From positions 20,902 to 84,901 of the forward strand of contig CAZOAZ010000026.1 of NCBI GenBank assembly GCA_964577955.1: a DNA stretch of 64,000 nt, read 5' to 3'. The notes under the pieces are model-generated. The model was not told where the DNA came from. It ran no database searches and saw only the letters and a program-made list of their open reading frames with translations. Below are positions 1 to 8,240 of this stretch, one piece after another. This DNA is from CADEEX01 sp964577955 (GTDB lineage Bacteria; Acidobacteriota; Vicinamibacteria; Vicinamibacterales; CAVVIG01). Each line of letters opens with the position of its first letter. The stretch's first letter is position 1. The translations under genes and the position numbers were made by a program.

Positions 1-318
1 TTCGGATTCGCCGGGGCGATGAAGCTGGTCATGCCGATCGACGCGATGCAGGGACCGGTGGCCCTGCCGGGGCTCTTTCTCCGGTTTATCGGGACTGCCG
101 AAGTGCTCGGCGCGGTCGGGCTGATTGTGCCCGGGCTGCTCGGCATTCGTACTGCGACGACACCGCTGGCGGCCGCCGGTCTCGCAATCATCATGGTCGG
201 CGCGGTGACGCTCAGCGTCATCAGCATGGGCGCCGCGAGCGCGATCGTCCCGTTCGTGGTCGGCTTGCTGCTGATCGGCGTGGTCCGCGGTCGCCGGCCG
301 GTCACGGCGCTCGCCTGA
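1..318 (+). CDS. DoxX-like membrane protein, C-terminal part (5' end outside window)
   Basis: The reading frame is open from base 1, so the true start lies upstream and 105 codons remain. The visible part begins FGFAGAMKL, which resembles the first-helix segment of DoxX-like (DoxX_2 type) small membrane proteins, and continues with three hydrophobic stretches (about residues 24-45, 51-73 and 77-92) ending in a short basic tail (RGRRP). Family members are four-helix inner-membrane proteins, some tied to redox or thiosulfate metabolism, but no catalytic role can be read here. The gene is followed by about 160 bases holding the padR promoter, so it is probably the last gene of its unit. Confidence 0.6.
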   Translation, partial: FGFAGAMKLVMPIDAMQGPVALPGLFLRFIGTAEVLGAVGLIVPGLLGIRTATTPLAAAGLAIIMVGAVTLSVISMGAASAIVPFVVGLLLIGVVRGRRPVTALA

Positions 319-406
319 ACCTTCCGGGTCCGGCCCACGCCGGACCCGTCATGCTTCGCACCGCGCACGTCGTTAATCGCACTTCGCACTTCGCCCTACT
401 CTTGCC

Positions 407-464
407 TTGATTATCGACAACACGATCCTGTATAAGATCGCCGGTCTTCTTATGTCGATAATCA
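407..464 (+). promoter_or_regulatory. padR promoter inside a perfect 12-bp inverted repeat (candidate operator)
   Basis: TGATTATCGACA at 408-419 and its exact reverse complement TGTCGATAATCA at 453-464 flank a 33-base spacer. The spacer contains TATAAG (431-436), and TTGATT (407-412) lies 18 bases upstream of it, giving a plausible -35/-10 pair. One arm overlaps the -35 box and the other lies just past the expected transcription start, 12 bases before the padR ATG (477). PadR repressors are dimers that commonly bind inverted repeats and autoregulate; that this is the operator is inference. Confidence 0.65.
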
Positions 465-476
465 TGTGGAAGGTCC

Positions 477-803
477 ATGAAACCTGTTGACCTCGTTCAG
501 GGGACGCTCGATCTGCTGATTCTCAAGGCGCTCGCCGGCGAGCCGCGGCACGGCTGGGCGATCGCGAAACGCATCCGGCAGCTGTCCCGCGACGTCCTGC
601 AGGTGCAGCAAGGCTCGCTGTATCCGGCGCTGCACCGCCTCGAGGATCAGGGGCTGGTGCGCGCGACGTGGGGGGTGTCGGAGCAGAACCGCCGCGCCAA
701 GTTCTACAGCCTGACGAAAGCCGGGCAGAAGCAACTGGATAAGGAAGCGGCCGCCTGGCACCGGCTGGCGTCGGCGATCACGATGGTCGTCAGCACGGCG
801 TAG
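477..803 (+). CDS. PadR-family transcriptional regulator
   Basis: A 108-residue protein with the PadR winged-helix layout: an N-terminal start MKPVDLVQGTLDLLILKAL, a recognition-helix region around residues 38-58 with GSLYPALHRLEDQGLV, and a wing with a YSLTKAG motif (about residues 79-85). It is a short, single-domain PadR protein without the long C-terminal dimerisation region. It sits 46 bases upstream of a MacB/FtsX-type permease gene on the same strand, the arrangement typical of acidobacterial PadR-permease pairs, so it probably controls its own operon including that permease. A perfect inverted repeat overlaps its promoter. The inducing ligand is unknown. Confidence 0.92.
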   Translation: MKPVDLVQGTLDLLILKALAGEPRHGWAIAKRIRQLSRDVLQVQQGSLYPALHRLEDQGLVRATWGVSEQNRRAKFYSLTKAGQKQLDKEAAAWHRLASAITMVVSTA

Positions 804-817
804 ATGTGCACTTGTGG

Positions 818-837
818 GGTCTGGCTTGAGCCGGACC
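818..837 (+). repeat. REP-like hairpin between padR and permease
   Basis: GGTCTGGC-TTGA-GCCGGACC, an 8-bp stem with one wobble pair around a four-base loop. It belongs to the dispersed hairpin family seen at about 15 places in the window and lies 12 bases upstream of the permease ATG at 850, where it could affect translation or differential stability of the two cistrons. Confidence 0.6.
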
Positions 838-849
838 ACTGGACCCACC

Positions 850-3558
850 ATGCATTGGTTGCAGCGGATTCGTTCGCGGGCCCGCGCCTTCCTCAGGCTC
901 GAGGATGTCGATCGCGATCTGGCCGACGAGGTCGAGGCGCATCTGGCGGCCCTGCGCGCCGAATATGAAGCGGCGGGCGAGTCGCCGGATGCGGCGCGCG
1001 CGGCGGCGCTGCGCGATTTCGGCGGGGTGGCCCACGCGATGGAAGAGTGCCGGGAGGTACAGCGTATGCCGTGGCTCGCGCAAAGTGCCGACGACCTGGG
1101 ATTCGGATGGCGGCTGCTCCGGCGGTCGCCGGGATTTGCGGTGGCCGCGATTGCGACGCTGGCCCTTGGGCTCGGTGCCAACACCGCCATCTACAGCGTC
1201 ATCCGCGGCGTCCTGATTCGCCCGGCGCCGGTCCCGGCGATCGATCGCCTGGTCATGCTCTGGGAGACGGATCGCACCAGCGGGACGACCCGCGAGCCGG
1301 CGTCGGTCCCGGATTTCCTCGACTATCAATCGCGCAGCCGGACGTTGGACCACTTGGCGGCGTTCATGGCCGGCGAGGTGAATCTGGTGCGGCCGCGCGC
1401 CGAACCGGAACGGCTGGCGACGCTGGACGTCACGCACGGGATGCTGGGGATGCTCGGCCTCGCGCCCATGGTCGGTCGCACTTTCACCGCCGACGACGAT
1501 CGAACCGGCGGCGCAGCGGTCGTGCTCATCAGCCAGTCGCTGGCCCGCCGGCTCTTCGATCGTCCCGAGGCCGCGCTTGGCCAGTCCCTCGATCTCGACG
1601 AGCGAGCGCAGTCGATCATCGGTGTTGTTCCGGATCAGACCGACTTCGGCGTGCTGCAGATTCTCTCGGCGGCGGCGTACGCGCGGTCGTTTGCCGATCG
1701 TGGCCAGGCGACGCGCGTCGACGTGTGGCGTCCGCTTCGTCCGGATCCGCAAGTCCTGCCGCGATCCACGCACCCGATCTTCATGGTCGGACGCGTCGCT
1801 CCGGGTTACACGCGCGACGCGGTCCAGGCCGAGTTCACGGCGCTCGCCGCGGACCTCGAGCGGGATTTCGCCGCGGACAATCGCGGCCGCGGCGCCAACG
1901 CCGAAATGCTGACCGAGGTCATCTTCGGTCCGGTCCGGCCGGTGCTCTACATGCTGGGCGCGGCGGTCTTCGTCGTGCTGCTGATTGCGTGCGTGAACGT
2001 CGCCAACCTGCAGCTGGCGCGCGGGGCGACGCGGACACAGGAAGTCGCCGTCCGCAGCGCCATCGGCGCCGGACGAGGCCGGCTGCTGCGGCAGTTCCTG
2101 ACCGAGTCGCTGCTGCTGACCTACATCGCGGCCGCCGCCGGGATTGCCCTGGCCTGGGTCGCCGTGAAGGGGCTCCTGGCGCTGGCGCCCGCGGATGTTC
2201 CGCGCGTGTCGCTGGTCTCGCTGGACGGCGGCGTCTTCGGCGCCGCGCTGATCCTCGCCTCGGTCGTCGCGATCACCTTCGGCATCATTCCGGCGCTGCA
2301 GGCGCGCCGGGTCAATCTTGCCGACGCGCTCAAGAGCGAGGGGGCCGGACGCGGGACCGGCGATCGGGAACGGACGCGCGTGCGCAGCGTCCTGGTGGTT
2401 GCCGAACTGGCGGCCGCGGTGATGTTGCTCTCCGGCGCCGGGCTGCTGATGCGCAGCTTCTGGAATCTGCAGCATGTCGCGCCCGGATTCGATCCGTCCG
2501 GCGTCCTCAAGGCCGAATTCCAACTCCCGATCGCCCGCTATCCGGCGTCCCGTCGCGAGTGGCCACGGCTGCCGAAGCACCACGCGTTCTCGCGCGAGCT
2601 CATGGCGCGGACCGCCGCGCTGCCCGGCGTTGCCAGCGTCGCGATGGCGGCGAACCATCCACTCGATCCCGGTTCGACGAATTCCTGGCGTGTCGTGGGG
2701 CGGGAAAGCGAAGGCGTCAACTGGCCGGAGATCTCGGTCCGGACGATCAGCCCCGGCTATCTGTCGACCGTCCGGCTGCCGCTCGTCCGCGGCCGCGGCT
2801 TCACCGATGCCGATACCGCCGACACTCCACGAGTCGTGCTCATCAACGAAGCGACGGCCGAGCGGTTCTTTGCCGGCCGCGATCCGATTGGCGCGCAAAT
2901 CATCTTCTGGGGCATGCCCGGCACGGTCGTCGGCGTCGTCGGCAACGAGAAGTTCCAGGGGCTCTCAGCTCCCGTGCCGATTGCCGCGTACCAGTCGATC
3001 CTGCAGGCGCCGTCGAACTCGGGCGTCCTGCTGGTGCGCGGCTCCGGCGATCCGCTGCAGCTGGCCGGCGCGGTCCGCGCCGCGTTCCGCGAGCAGGATT
3101 CGCGGCTGGCGACGTTCGGCATCGAGACGCTCGAGACCGCGATCGACCGTTCGTTGTCGCAGCGCCGGTTCGCGATGCTGCTGGTCTCGGCGTTCGCGGG
3201 CGTGGCCCTGCTGCTGGCGGCGATCGGCGTCTACGGCGTCTTCAACTACGACGTCACGGTCCGGCGCCGCGAACTTGGCATTCGCCTGGCGCTTGGCGCA
3301 CGACCCGGCGGCATCATGGGCCTCGTTGTCCGGCAGGCGTTTGTTCTGGTGCTGGTGGCCCTGGCAATCGGTGTGGCCGCGGCGCTGGGGTTGACGTCGC
3401 TCCTGTCGTCGCTGCTCTTCGGTGTCGGGGCCCGCGATCCGCTGACGATGGGCGGCGTGGCTGCACTCCTCGCCCTGATCGCGCTTGCCGCGTCCGCGCT
3501 GCCGGCGTGGCGCGCCTCGCGGATCGAACCGACCAGAATCCTGCGCGCGACAGACTGA
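850..3558 (+). CDS. ADOP-type MacB/FtsX permease
   Basis: A 902-residue permease. Start is ATG at 850 (MHWLQRIRSRARAF); an in-frame GTG at 814 lies in the hairpin region and is less likely. An N-terminal cytoplasmic helical segment (about residues 15-65, with DRDLADEVEAHLA) precedes the first membrane helix (SPGFAVAAIATLALGLGANTA), a MacB-like periplasmic domain, three helices with the FtsX pattern (about 360-480), then a second periplasmic domain and a second three-helix FtsX block near the C-terminus ending in RASRIEPTRILR. This duplicated architecture without an adjacent ATPase gene is that of acidobacterial duplicated orphan permeases. It probably pairs with a MacB-type ATPase encoded elsewhere; the substrate is unknown. 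It is presumably under control of the PadR protein encoded just upstream. Confidence 0.9.
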   Translation: MHWLQRIRSRARAFLRLEDVDRDLADEVEAHLAALRAEYEAAGESPDAARAAALRDFGGVAHAMEECREVQRMPWLAQSADDLGFGWRLLRRSPGFAVAAIATLALGLGANTAIYSVIRGVLIRPAPVPAIDRLVMLWETDRTSGTTREPASVPDFLDYQSRSRTLDHLAAFMAGEVNLVRPRAEPERLATLDVTHGMLGMLGLAPMVGRTFTADDDRTGGAAVVLISQSLARRLFDRPEAALGQSLDLDERAQSIIGVVPDQTDFGVLQILSAAAYARSFADRGQATRVDVWRPLRPDPQVLPRSTHPIFMVGRVAPGYTRDAVQAEFTALAADLERDFAADNRGRGANAEMLTEVIFGPVRPVLYMLGAAVFVVLLIACVNVANLQLARGATRTQEVAVRSAIGAGRGRLLRQFLTESLLLTYIAAAAGIALAWVAVKGLLALAPADVPRVSLVSLDGGVFGAALILASVVAITFGIIPALQARRVNLADALKSEGAGRGTGDRERTRVRSVLVVAELAAAVMLLSGAGLLMRSFWNLQHVAPGFDPSGVLKAEFQLPIARYPASRREWPRLPKHHAFSRELMARTAALPGVASVAMAANHPLDPGSTNSWRVVGRESEGVNWPEISVRTISPGYLSTVRLPLVRGRGFTDADTADTPRVVLINEATAERFFAGRDPIGAQIIFWGMPGTVVGVVGNEKFQGLSAPVPIAAYQSILQAPSNSGVLLVRGSGDPLQLAGAVRAAFREQDSRLATFGIETLETAIDRSLSQRRFAMLLVSAFAGVALLLAAIGVYGVFNYDVTVRRRELGIRLALGARPGGIMGLVVRQAFVLVLVALAIGVAAALGLTSLLSSLLFGVGARDPLTMGGVAALLALIALAASALPAWRASRIEPTRILRATD

Positions 3559-3570
3559 CCGTCGCTGCCA

Positions 3571-3645
3571 CGCGGACAGGCTGAAGCCTGTCCCTACCGG
3601 CGTCACGCGCATCCACAGCGGTAGGGACAGGCTTCAACCTGTCCG
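3571..3645. repeat. Pair of REP-like hairpins between convergent genes
   Basis: Two elements in opposite orientation: GGACAGGC-TGAA-GCCTGTCC at 3574-3593 followed by CTACCGG, and GGTAGGGACAGGC-TTCA-ACCTGTCC at 3620-3644. They fill the gap between the stop codons of the permease and of the YffB-like gene. The paired inverted layout resembles BIME-type REP clusters and would serve both strands as a terminator-like or mRNA-stabilising structure. Confidence 0.7.
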
Positions 3646-3652
3646 TTCTGCG

Positions 3653-4000
3653 TCACCGAAACGTCTTCGCGTACCCGTCCGGCGTAAAACCAACGATCGT
3701 CCGCCGTCCAATGTCGAGCACCGGACGCTTGATCATCGACGGCTGCGCGATCATCAGCGCAATCGCCTTCCGCCCGGTCAGGTTCGCCTTGTCCGCGTCC
3801 GGCAGCTTCTTGAAGGTCGTGCCCGACCGGTTGCAGAGCGTTTCCCAGCCGTGCTCCTGGCACCAGCGTTCCAGCCGCTCCCGCTCGATCCCCTCGCTCT
3901 TGTAGTCGTGAAACCGATACGCGACGGCGTGACCGTCCAGCCAGGCGCGCGCCTTCTTGATCGTGTCGCAGTTCTTGATGCCGTACATCGTGATCGTCAT
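3653..4000 (-). CDS. yffB: ArsC/Spx-fold protein, YffB type
   Basis: A 115-residue thioredoxin-fold protein starting MTITMYGIKNCDTIKKARAWL. The MYGIKNCDTIKKA signature, single redox Cys at residue 11, HDYKSEG segment and C-terminal MIKRPVLD with the conserved Arg-Pro match the YffB branch of the ArsC family. Family members are called arsenate reductase-like, but true arsenate reductase activity is generally not shown for YffB; a glutathione-dependent thiol reductase role is possible. A longer in-frame extension to 4222 exists but overlaps the divergent amidohydrolase gene and has no family match, so ATG 4000 is taken. It runs convergently with the permease and divergently (37 bases) from the amidohydrolase. 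Confidence 0.88.
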   Translation of the reverse strand: MTITMYGIKNCDTIKKARAWLDGHAVAYRFHDYKSEGIERERLERWCQEHGWETLCNRSGTTFKKLPDADKANLTGRKAIALMIAQPSMIKRPVLDIGRRTIVGFTPDGYAKTFR

Positions 4001-4037
4001 CTGGACGCGCAGTCTACATCCAACGCACAATCTCGCG

Positions 4038-5390
4038 ATGCGTACGACTGCCTTCGTCTCGTGTCTGCTGCTGGTGATGGCCGATGTTGCCGGCCCGCAG
4101 GTGCTGGCGCCGAGCGGGCCGCGCCTGTTCACGGGCGCCAGGCTCATCGTCGGCGATGGCGCCACAGTGATTGAGAATGCGGCGTTTCTGATCGAGAACG
4201 GCCGGGTGGCGCGTGTTGGCACAGTCGGCGCCGTTCAGCCGCCGGCTGGAACCGTCCGCGTCGACCTCACCGGCAAGACCGTGATTCCCGCGCTGGTCGA
4301 TGGTCACTCGCACATCGGCTACATGCGGAATCTGACGAGCGGTGCCGACAACTACACCCGCGAGAACATCCTCGATCACCTGCGCCGCTTCGCGTATTTC
4401 GGCGTCGCCGCCAGTCAGGCCATGGGCAGCGACTTCGGCGAATTGCCGTATCAGCTGCGCGACGAAACGCTGGCCGGCCGCCACCCGGACGCGGCGCGAT
4501 TCCTGACGGCGGGGCGAGGTCTTGCTCCGCTCGAGGAAATCAGCGCCGACAACATGCGGCAGGCCGCGTATCCGGTGACGACGGTCGCGGGCGCGCGTGC
4601 CTCCGTGCAGGAACTGGCGGCGCGCCAGGTGACCCTGATCAAGACGTGGGTCGACGATCGCGGCGGAACCATCAGAAAGCTGCGGCCGGAGCTGTACGAG
4701 GCGATCATCGATGAAGCGCACAAACATGGCCTGCGCGTGGCTGTGCATGCGACCGGTCTGGCGGATGCCAAAGCGCTGCTCCGCGCCGGCATCGACGTGT
4801 TCGCCCACATGATCAGCGACGTGGACGACGAGCTGATCGCGCTGTTCCGGCAGCATCCGAAGGCCGCGGTACTCTCGGCGCTCGGCGGACCGCGGCGCGC
4901 GGTGTACCTACCGTGGTTGAATCCGGTGCATCCGCTGATCCTCGAGACGGTCAGGCCCGAACAGATCGATCGGCTCCGCCGCCGGTTTCCGGTGAGCAAC
5001 GCCGCCGAACTCGCGCAGGCTCGCGCGAGCTGGGATCAACTGGCGAAAGGGCTCGCGCGGCTCCAGGCGGCCGGCGTCACGATCGGCGCCGGCACCGATG
5101 GCGGCGGCCAGCAGGGCGATCAGTTTGTCGGCTGGACCATGCACACCGAGCTCGAGAACCTGGTGGCGGCAGGGCTCTCACCGGCGCAGGCGCTGTTGGC
5201 CGGTTCGCGAACGCCGGCGACGATTCTTGGCTTGAACGATCTGGGTCTGGTTCAGCCGGGCATGAGCGCCGACTTCGTCGTGCTCGACGCCAACCCGCTC
5301 GACGACATCACCAACACGCGCCGGATCAACCGCGTGTTCCTCCGCGGCATCGAGATCGATCGCTCGGCGTTGCGCCGGGGATTTCAGTAG
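4038..5390 (+). CDS. Secreted metal-dependent amidohydrolase (imidazolonepropionase-like)
   Basis: A 450-residue protein with an N-terminal export signal (MRTTAFVSCLLLVMADVAG) and the amidohydrolase TIM-barrel plan. Metal ligands visible are HSH (residues 90 and 92), a lysine in LIKTWVDD (about 202, the usual carboxylated Lys), His in VAVHATG (about 237), His in VFAHMISD (about 257) and Asp in GAGTDGGG. The C-terminal small sandwich domain ends with the typical GLVQPGMSADFVVLDANPLDD segment. Such exported enzymes hydrolyse cyclic amides or dipeptides; the substrate cannot be read. Start chosen at ATG 4038, since this places the signal peptide at the N-terminus. Confidence 0.88.
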   Translation: MRTTAFVSCLLLVMADVAGPQVLAPSGPRLFTGARLIVGDGATVIENAAFLIENGRVARVGTVGAVQPPAGTVRVDLTGKTVIPALVDGHSHIGYMRNLTSGADNYTRENILDHLRRFAYFGVAASQAMGSDFGELPYQLRDETLAGRHPDAARFLTAGRGLAPLEEISADNMRQAAYPVTTVAGARASVQELAARQVTLIKTWVDDRGGTIRKLRPELYEAIIDEAHKHGLRVAVHATGLADAKALLRAGIDVFAHMISDVDDELIALFRQHPKAAVLSALGGPRRAVYLPWLNPVHPLILETVRPEQIDRLRRRFPVSNAAELAQARASWDQLAKGLARLQAAGVTIGAGTDGGGQQGDQFVGWTMHTELENLVAAGLSPAQALLAGSRTPATILGLNDLGLVQPGMSADFVVLDANPLDDITNTRRINRVFLRGIEIDRSALRRGFQ

Positions 5391-5398
5391 CCGTCGAA

Positions 5399-5468
5399 CG
5401 GACAGGCTAAAGCCTGTCCCTACCGCTGACGCCTGACTCCGGTAGGGACCGGCTTTAGCCGGTCCGCG
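5399..5468. repeat. Pair of REP-like hairpins between convergent amidohydrolase genes
   Basis: GGACAGGC-TAAA-GCCTGTCC followed by CTACCG (5399-5425) and, inverted, GGTAGGGACCGGC-TTTA-GCCGGTCC (5440-5468). The second copy carries a changed stem base pair (A-T to C-G) that keeps pairing intact. As at 3571-3645 the pair lies between two 3' ends, only 4-8 bases from each stop codon. Confidence 0.72.
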
Positions 5469-5471
5469 AGA

Positions 5472-6512
5472 TCACGCGAAACGCGGGAACAATTTCACCG
5501 CGTTGTCGCGGCCGATGGCGCGCAGATCGGCCGCGTTGAAGACGCCGAGCTCGGCGATCGTCTTCAGCACGTCGGCGTTGCTGCCGCCGGGCGGGAAGTC
5601 CGTACCGAACACGATCTGCGACGGCGAGACGAGTTGCAGCAGCGACGCCATCGCGCCTTTGTTCGCGGCGCCGGCGGTGTCGTAGAAAAACCGCTTCAGT
5701 TCTGCCATGAAGCCGTCGGGCAGGCGTTCCTTGTTGGCGGCCGAGGAGTTGTCGATCCGGCCGGCCAGGAATGGGACTGTGCCGCCGCCGTGCGACCAGA
5801 TGAAGCGGATATTACGGAAGCGGGCGGCGTCGCCGCTGAAGGCGACGCCCATGATCGCCCGCGTCGTGTCGGTCCCATATTCAATCGCGCCCGGCCCCAC
5901 GCCCTGGGCGTAGTCGAGATTCCTGCAGCAGTTCGCCGCCGTCGGATGGACATGGACGACGGCGCGGCGTCGATGCAGTTCCTCCATCACCGGCCGGAAC
6001 ATCGGGTGCCCCAGCCATACGTCGTTGTAGCTGGTCAGCAGTCCGACGCCGTCGACCTTGAGCGTGTCGTACACGTAGGCGATCTCCGCGAGCGTCGCAT
6101 CCACGTCGGGCAGCGGCATCGCGGCGAACAGTCCGAACCGCGTCGGGTGCGTGCGAACGAGGTTCGCGCCGTAGTCGTTGCACGCACGCGCCAGCCGCCG
6201 CGTGGCCGCGATGTCGCCGAACCACAGCCCGGGGTTCGTAATCGACACCACAGCAGCCGCAGCGCCGGCGCGATCGAGATCCTCGATGGTCTTTTCCGGC
6301 GTCCACGCCGTGTTGGCCGGCTGCAGCAGCGGCCGGCCGCGCACCGCGGTCACCCACGCCGGCGGCGCGAAATGATGATGGACGTCGATGCAGCGCGCCG
6401 GCAACGCCGGCGACTGAAGCGGGCTGCCTGCCGCGGCCATGCGATACGTGGCCGCGAAACCAGCGGAAGCCAGCGCCGTCGTCACAAAATCCCGTCTAGT
6501 GAATACCGCCAT
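5472..6512 (-). CDS. Exported amidohydrolase-2 family enzyme (ACMSD-like)
   Basis: A 346-residue protein with a twin-arginine-like signal (TRRDF at residues 5-9, then a hydrophobic stretch). The mature part starts with CIDVHHHFAPP (His45-47), the metal site of amidohydrolase-2 enzymes such as 2-amino-3-carboxymuconate-6-semialdehyde decarboxylase; further hallmarks are IHVHP-like VVHVHPTAANC, RFIWSHGGGTVPFLAGR and the catalytic Asp in IVFGTDFPPGG. Likely a zinc-dependent decarboxylase or hydrolase of aromatic or beta-keto acids, exported folded by Tat. Start at ATG 6512: the upstream in-frame extension is made only of low-complexity repeat. The SDR gene follows directly upstream on the same strand. 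Confidence 0.88.
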   Translation of the reverse strand: MAVFTRRDFVTTALASAGFAATYRMAAAGSPLQSPALPARCIDVHHHFAPPAWVTAVRGRPLLQPANTAWTPEKTIEDLDRAGAAAAVVSITNPGLWFGDIAATRRLARACNDYGANLVRTHPTRFGLFAAMPLPDVDATLAEIAYVYDTLKVDGVGLLTSYNDVWLGHPMFRPVMEELHRRRAVVHVHPTAANCCRNLDYAQGVGPGAIEYGTDTTRAIMGVAFSGDAARFRNIRFIWSHGGGTVPFLAGRIDNSSAANKERLPDGFMAELKRFFYDTAGAANKGAMASLLQLVSPSQIVFGTDFPPGGSNADVLKTIAELGVFNAADLRAIGRDNAVKLFPRFA

Positions 6513-6513
6513 G

Positions 6514-6558
6514 GCCCTGCACCCTGAACCTTGAACCCGGCACCCTGAACCCGGCACG
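6514..6558. repeat. Low-complexity word array (CACCCTGAACC type)
   Basis: About 45 bases built from repeats of CACCCTGAAC/CCCGGCAC fill the gap between the SDR stop codon (6559) and the amidohydrolase start (6512). It is a short member of the GCACC-type array family found across the window. Confidence 0.6.
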
Positions 6559-7299
6559 CTATTCGAGATGTCTTCCCCCGTCGACGCGAATCGTCTCGCC
6601 CGTGATGAAGTCGGTCTGACAGAGCAGCACCACGGTCTTCGCGATTTCGGCCTCGCCGCCCCAGCGGCCGACCGGCGTCGCCTTCGCGACTTCCTGGATT
6701 TCCTCCTCGCTCATGTCCGGCGGCGGGACGATCGGTCCGGGAGCGATGGCATTCACCAGGATGTTGTCGTGCGCGACCTCGAGCGCCAGCGCTTCGGTCA
6801 GCGCCATCACGCCGGCCTTGGCGACGTAGTACGACGTGAAGCCTTTGTAGCGCGGCCGGCCGCTGGCGGCGAGCCAGTCGGCGATATTCACGATCCGCCC
6901 GCCGCCGTGCGTGCGCATCTGCGGAATGGCGGCGTGGGCACAGAGGAAACCGGATCGGAGGTTGACGTTGAGGTCGGCGTCCCAGTCGTTCACGGTGGCG
7001 TCCGCGAACGGTTTCGACCGGTAGATCGACGCCATGTTGACGAGCACGTCGAGGCGGCCGAACGTCGTCACCGCATGATTCACGATCGCGGTGCAGTCAG
7101 GCGGCTTCGATACATCGCCGCTGACGATGCTGCCCCGGCGTCCGGCGGCTTCGACGTCGGCCACGGTCGCTTCGGCCTCATCCTTGGACCCGCGATACGA
7201 CAGCACGAGGTCCATGCCGTGCCGGGCCAGTTCCTGCGCGACGACCCGCCCGATCCGCTTGCCGCCCGTGATGAGCGCGACCTTTCCTGAAAGCTCCAT
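6559..7299 (-). CDS. Short-chain dehydrogenase, pteridine-reductase-like
   Basis: A 246-residue Rossmann-fold oxidoreductase. The nucleotide site TGGKRIGR resembles the TGxxxRxG form of pteridine/dihydromonapterin reductases (PTR1, FolM) rather than the usual TGxxxGxG. The active site reads NIADW then YYVAK: Asp stands where most SDRs have catalytic Ser, again as in PTR1/FolM, and the YxxxK pair is present. Three extra residues separate Asp and Tyr compared with those families. C-terminal PGPIVPPPDMSEEE is consistent with FolM-like proteins. ATG 7299 is preceded by GAGGAAC at good spacing and is preferred to a GTG 27 bases upstream. It could act in folate/pterin reduction; a generic SDR role is the alternative. 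Confidence 0.82.
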   Translation of the reverse strand: MELSGKVALITGGKRIGRVVAQELARHGMDLVLSYRGSKDEAEATVADVEAAGRRGSIVSGDVSKPPDCTAIVNHAVTTFGRLDVLVNMASIYRSKPFADATVNDWDADLNVNLRSGFLCAHAAIPQMRTHGGGRIVNIADWLAASGRPRYKGFTSYYVAKAGVMALTEALALEVAHDNILVNAIAPGPIVPPPDMSEEEIQEVAKATPVGRWGGEAEIAKTVVLLCQTDFITGETIRVDGGRHLE

Positions 7300-7433
7300 G
7301 GGTTCCTCGAGCGTCTGAATTGTCACACGGAGCGGTCCGTGTCAGACAAATTCCGATCGCGAGATCGGCACGAACGGCCTGGCGGCCTGCGTGTACAATC
7401 CGCCGCGCCAGGCCTGATTCTCCCGGAGGACGT

Positions 7434-8084
7434 ATGATTCGCCGCTCGTTGCGCGCACTGCTAGCCGTCATGTTGGTTGGCTGCGAGTTTGTCTCGGCGT
7501 CGGCACAATCCAGCCGTCCGATGCGGGTCGTGCTGCTGGTGGATTCCGGCACCAACACATCGCAATGGATCAATCAGTTTCGCGCCGGGCTGGGCGCGTT
7601 CGTCGATGGACTGCCGCCCGACGCCGAAGTGGCCTATGTCACGTCAGGCGGGCAACTGCAGGTGAAAGTGCAGCCGACGACGGATCGCGAAAAGCTCCAC
7701 AAGGAAATCGATCGCTTCTCGAGCGTCGGCGGCGCAAACCAGTTTGTTGACTCGCTGCTCGAGGCGGACAAGCGCTTCCTCAAACCCGCGAAAGATCGGT
7801 GGCACGTCTTCGTGGTGCTCACCACTGACAACGCTGAAGTCGTGGCGGAAACGCGAATCGACGAATACAACCGCTTCATGCGCGACTTTCAATCGCGCGG
7901 CGGGGTGGCACACGCGATCCTGCTCAAGGGCCGCAATACCGGAGCGGTGACCGACGTCATGATGAACCTCACGACAAATACTCAGGGCACCTACGATCCG
8001 ATTGCGATCGGCAATGGCATACCCGACAAGATGAAAGCCCTCGCGAACCGGCTGGCCGAAGCCTATAAGACGCGGAATCCCTGA
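7434..8084 (+). CDS. Secreted VWA-like protein
   Basis: A 216-residue exported protein: an N-terminal signal (MIRRSLRALLAVMLVGCEFVSASA) followed by RVVLLVDSGTNTSQWINQFRAGL, a von Willebrand A-like first strand and helix. The MIDAS motif is degenerate (DSGTN instead of DxSxS), and a second strand HVFVVLTTDNAEV carries a possible MIDAS Thr/Asp. Acidobacteria encode many secreted VWA-related proteins; their partners are mostly unknown. The start is supported by CGGAGGACGT just before ATG 7434. The gene diverges from the SDR gene; a weak -10-like TACAAT lies at 7394-7399. Confidence 0.7.
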   Translation: MIRRSLRALLAVMLVGCEFVSASAQSSRPMRVVLLVDSGTNTSQWINQFRAGLGAFVDGLPPDAEVAYVTSGGQLQVKVQPTTDREKLHKEIDRFSSVGGANQFVDSLLEADKRFLKPAKDRWHVFVVLTTDNAEVVAETRIDEYNRFMRDFQSRGGVAHAILLKGRNTGAVTDVMMNLTTNTQGTYDPIAIGNGIPDKMKALANRLAEAYKTRNP

Positions 8085-8191
8085 GCACCTTTTTTTGCTG
8101 AGTCGAGCGGCACTGCGCAGAACGGCGCGCCATGGCGCGGCCCCTGGCGCGCGCGGTCTCGTACCGTTCGTGTCGGTCCACGTCCGCTGAA

Positions 8192-8210
8192 GTCCGATTG
8201 GCTATCGGAC
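8192..8210 (+). promoter_or_regulatory. Hairpin in the leader of the PilZ gene
   Basis: GTCCGAT-TGGCT-ATCGGAC forms a perfect 7-bp stem 30 bases upstream of the PilZ ATG (8241). The 156-base gap after the VWA-like gene also has a run of seven T at 8092-8098. I could not match the leader to a known riboswitch class; the hairpin may be a terminator or leader structure. Confidence 0.35.
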
Positions 8211-8240
8211 GATAGGTTTCCAAGAGGGGACATCCATCAA

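Noticed and set aside
790..2898. Long minus-strand open frame opposite the permease gene
   Set aside because: Arg/Asp/Gly-rich product of the GC-rich antisense frame; no motif and fully overlaps the well-supported permease.
1047..3584. 845-codon plus-strand frame within the permease gene
   Set aside because: Arg/Ala/Gly-rich low-complexity translation, a frame shadow of the permease.
8090..8240. c-di-GMP riboswitch upstream of the PilZ gene
   Set aside because: A hairpin is present but I could not find the conserved GEMM core or tetraloop receptor.
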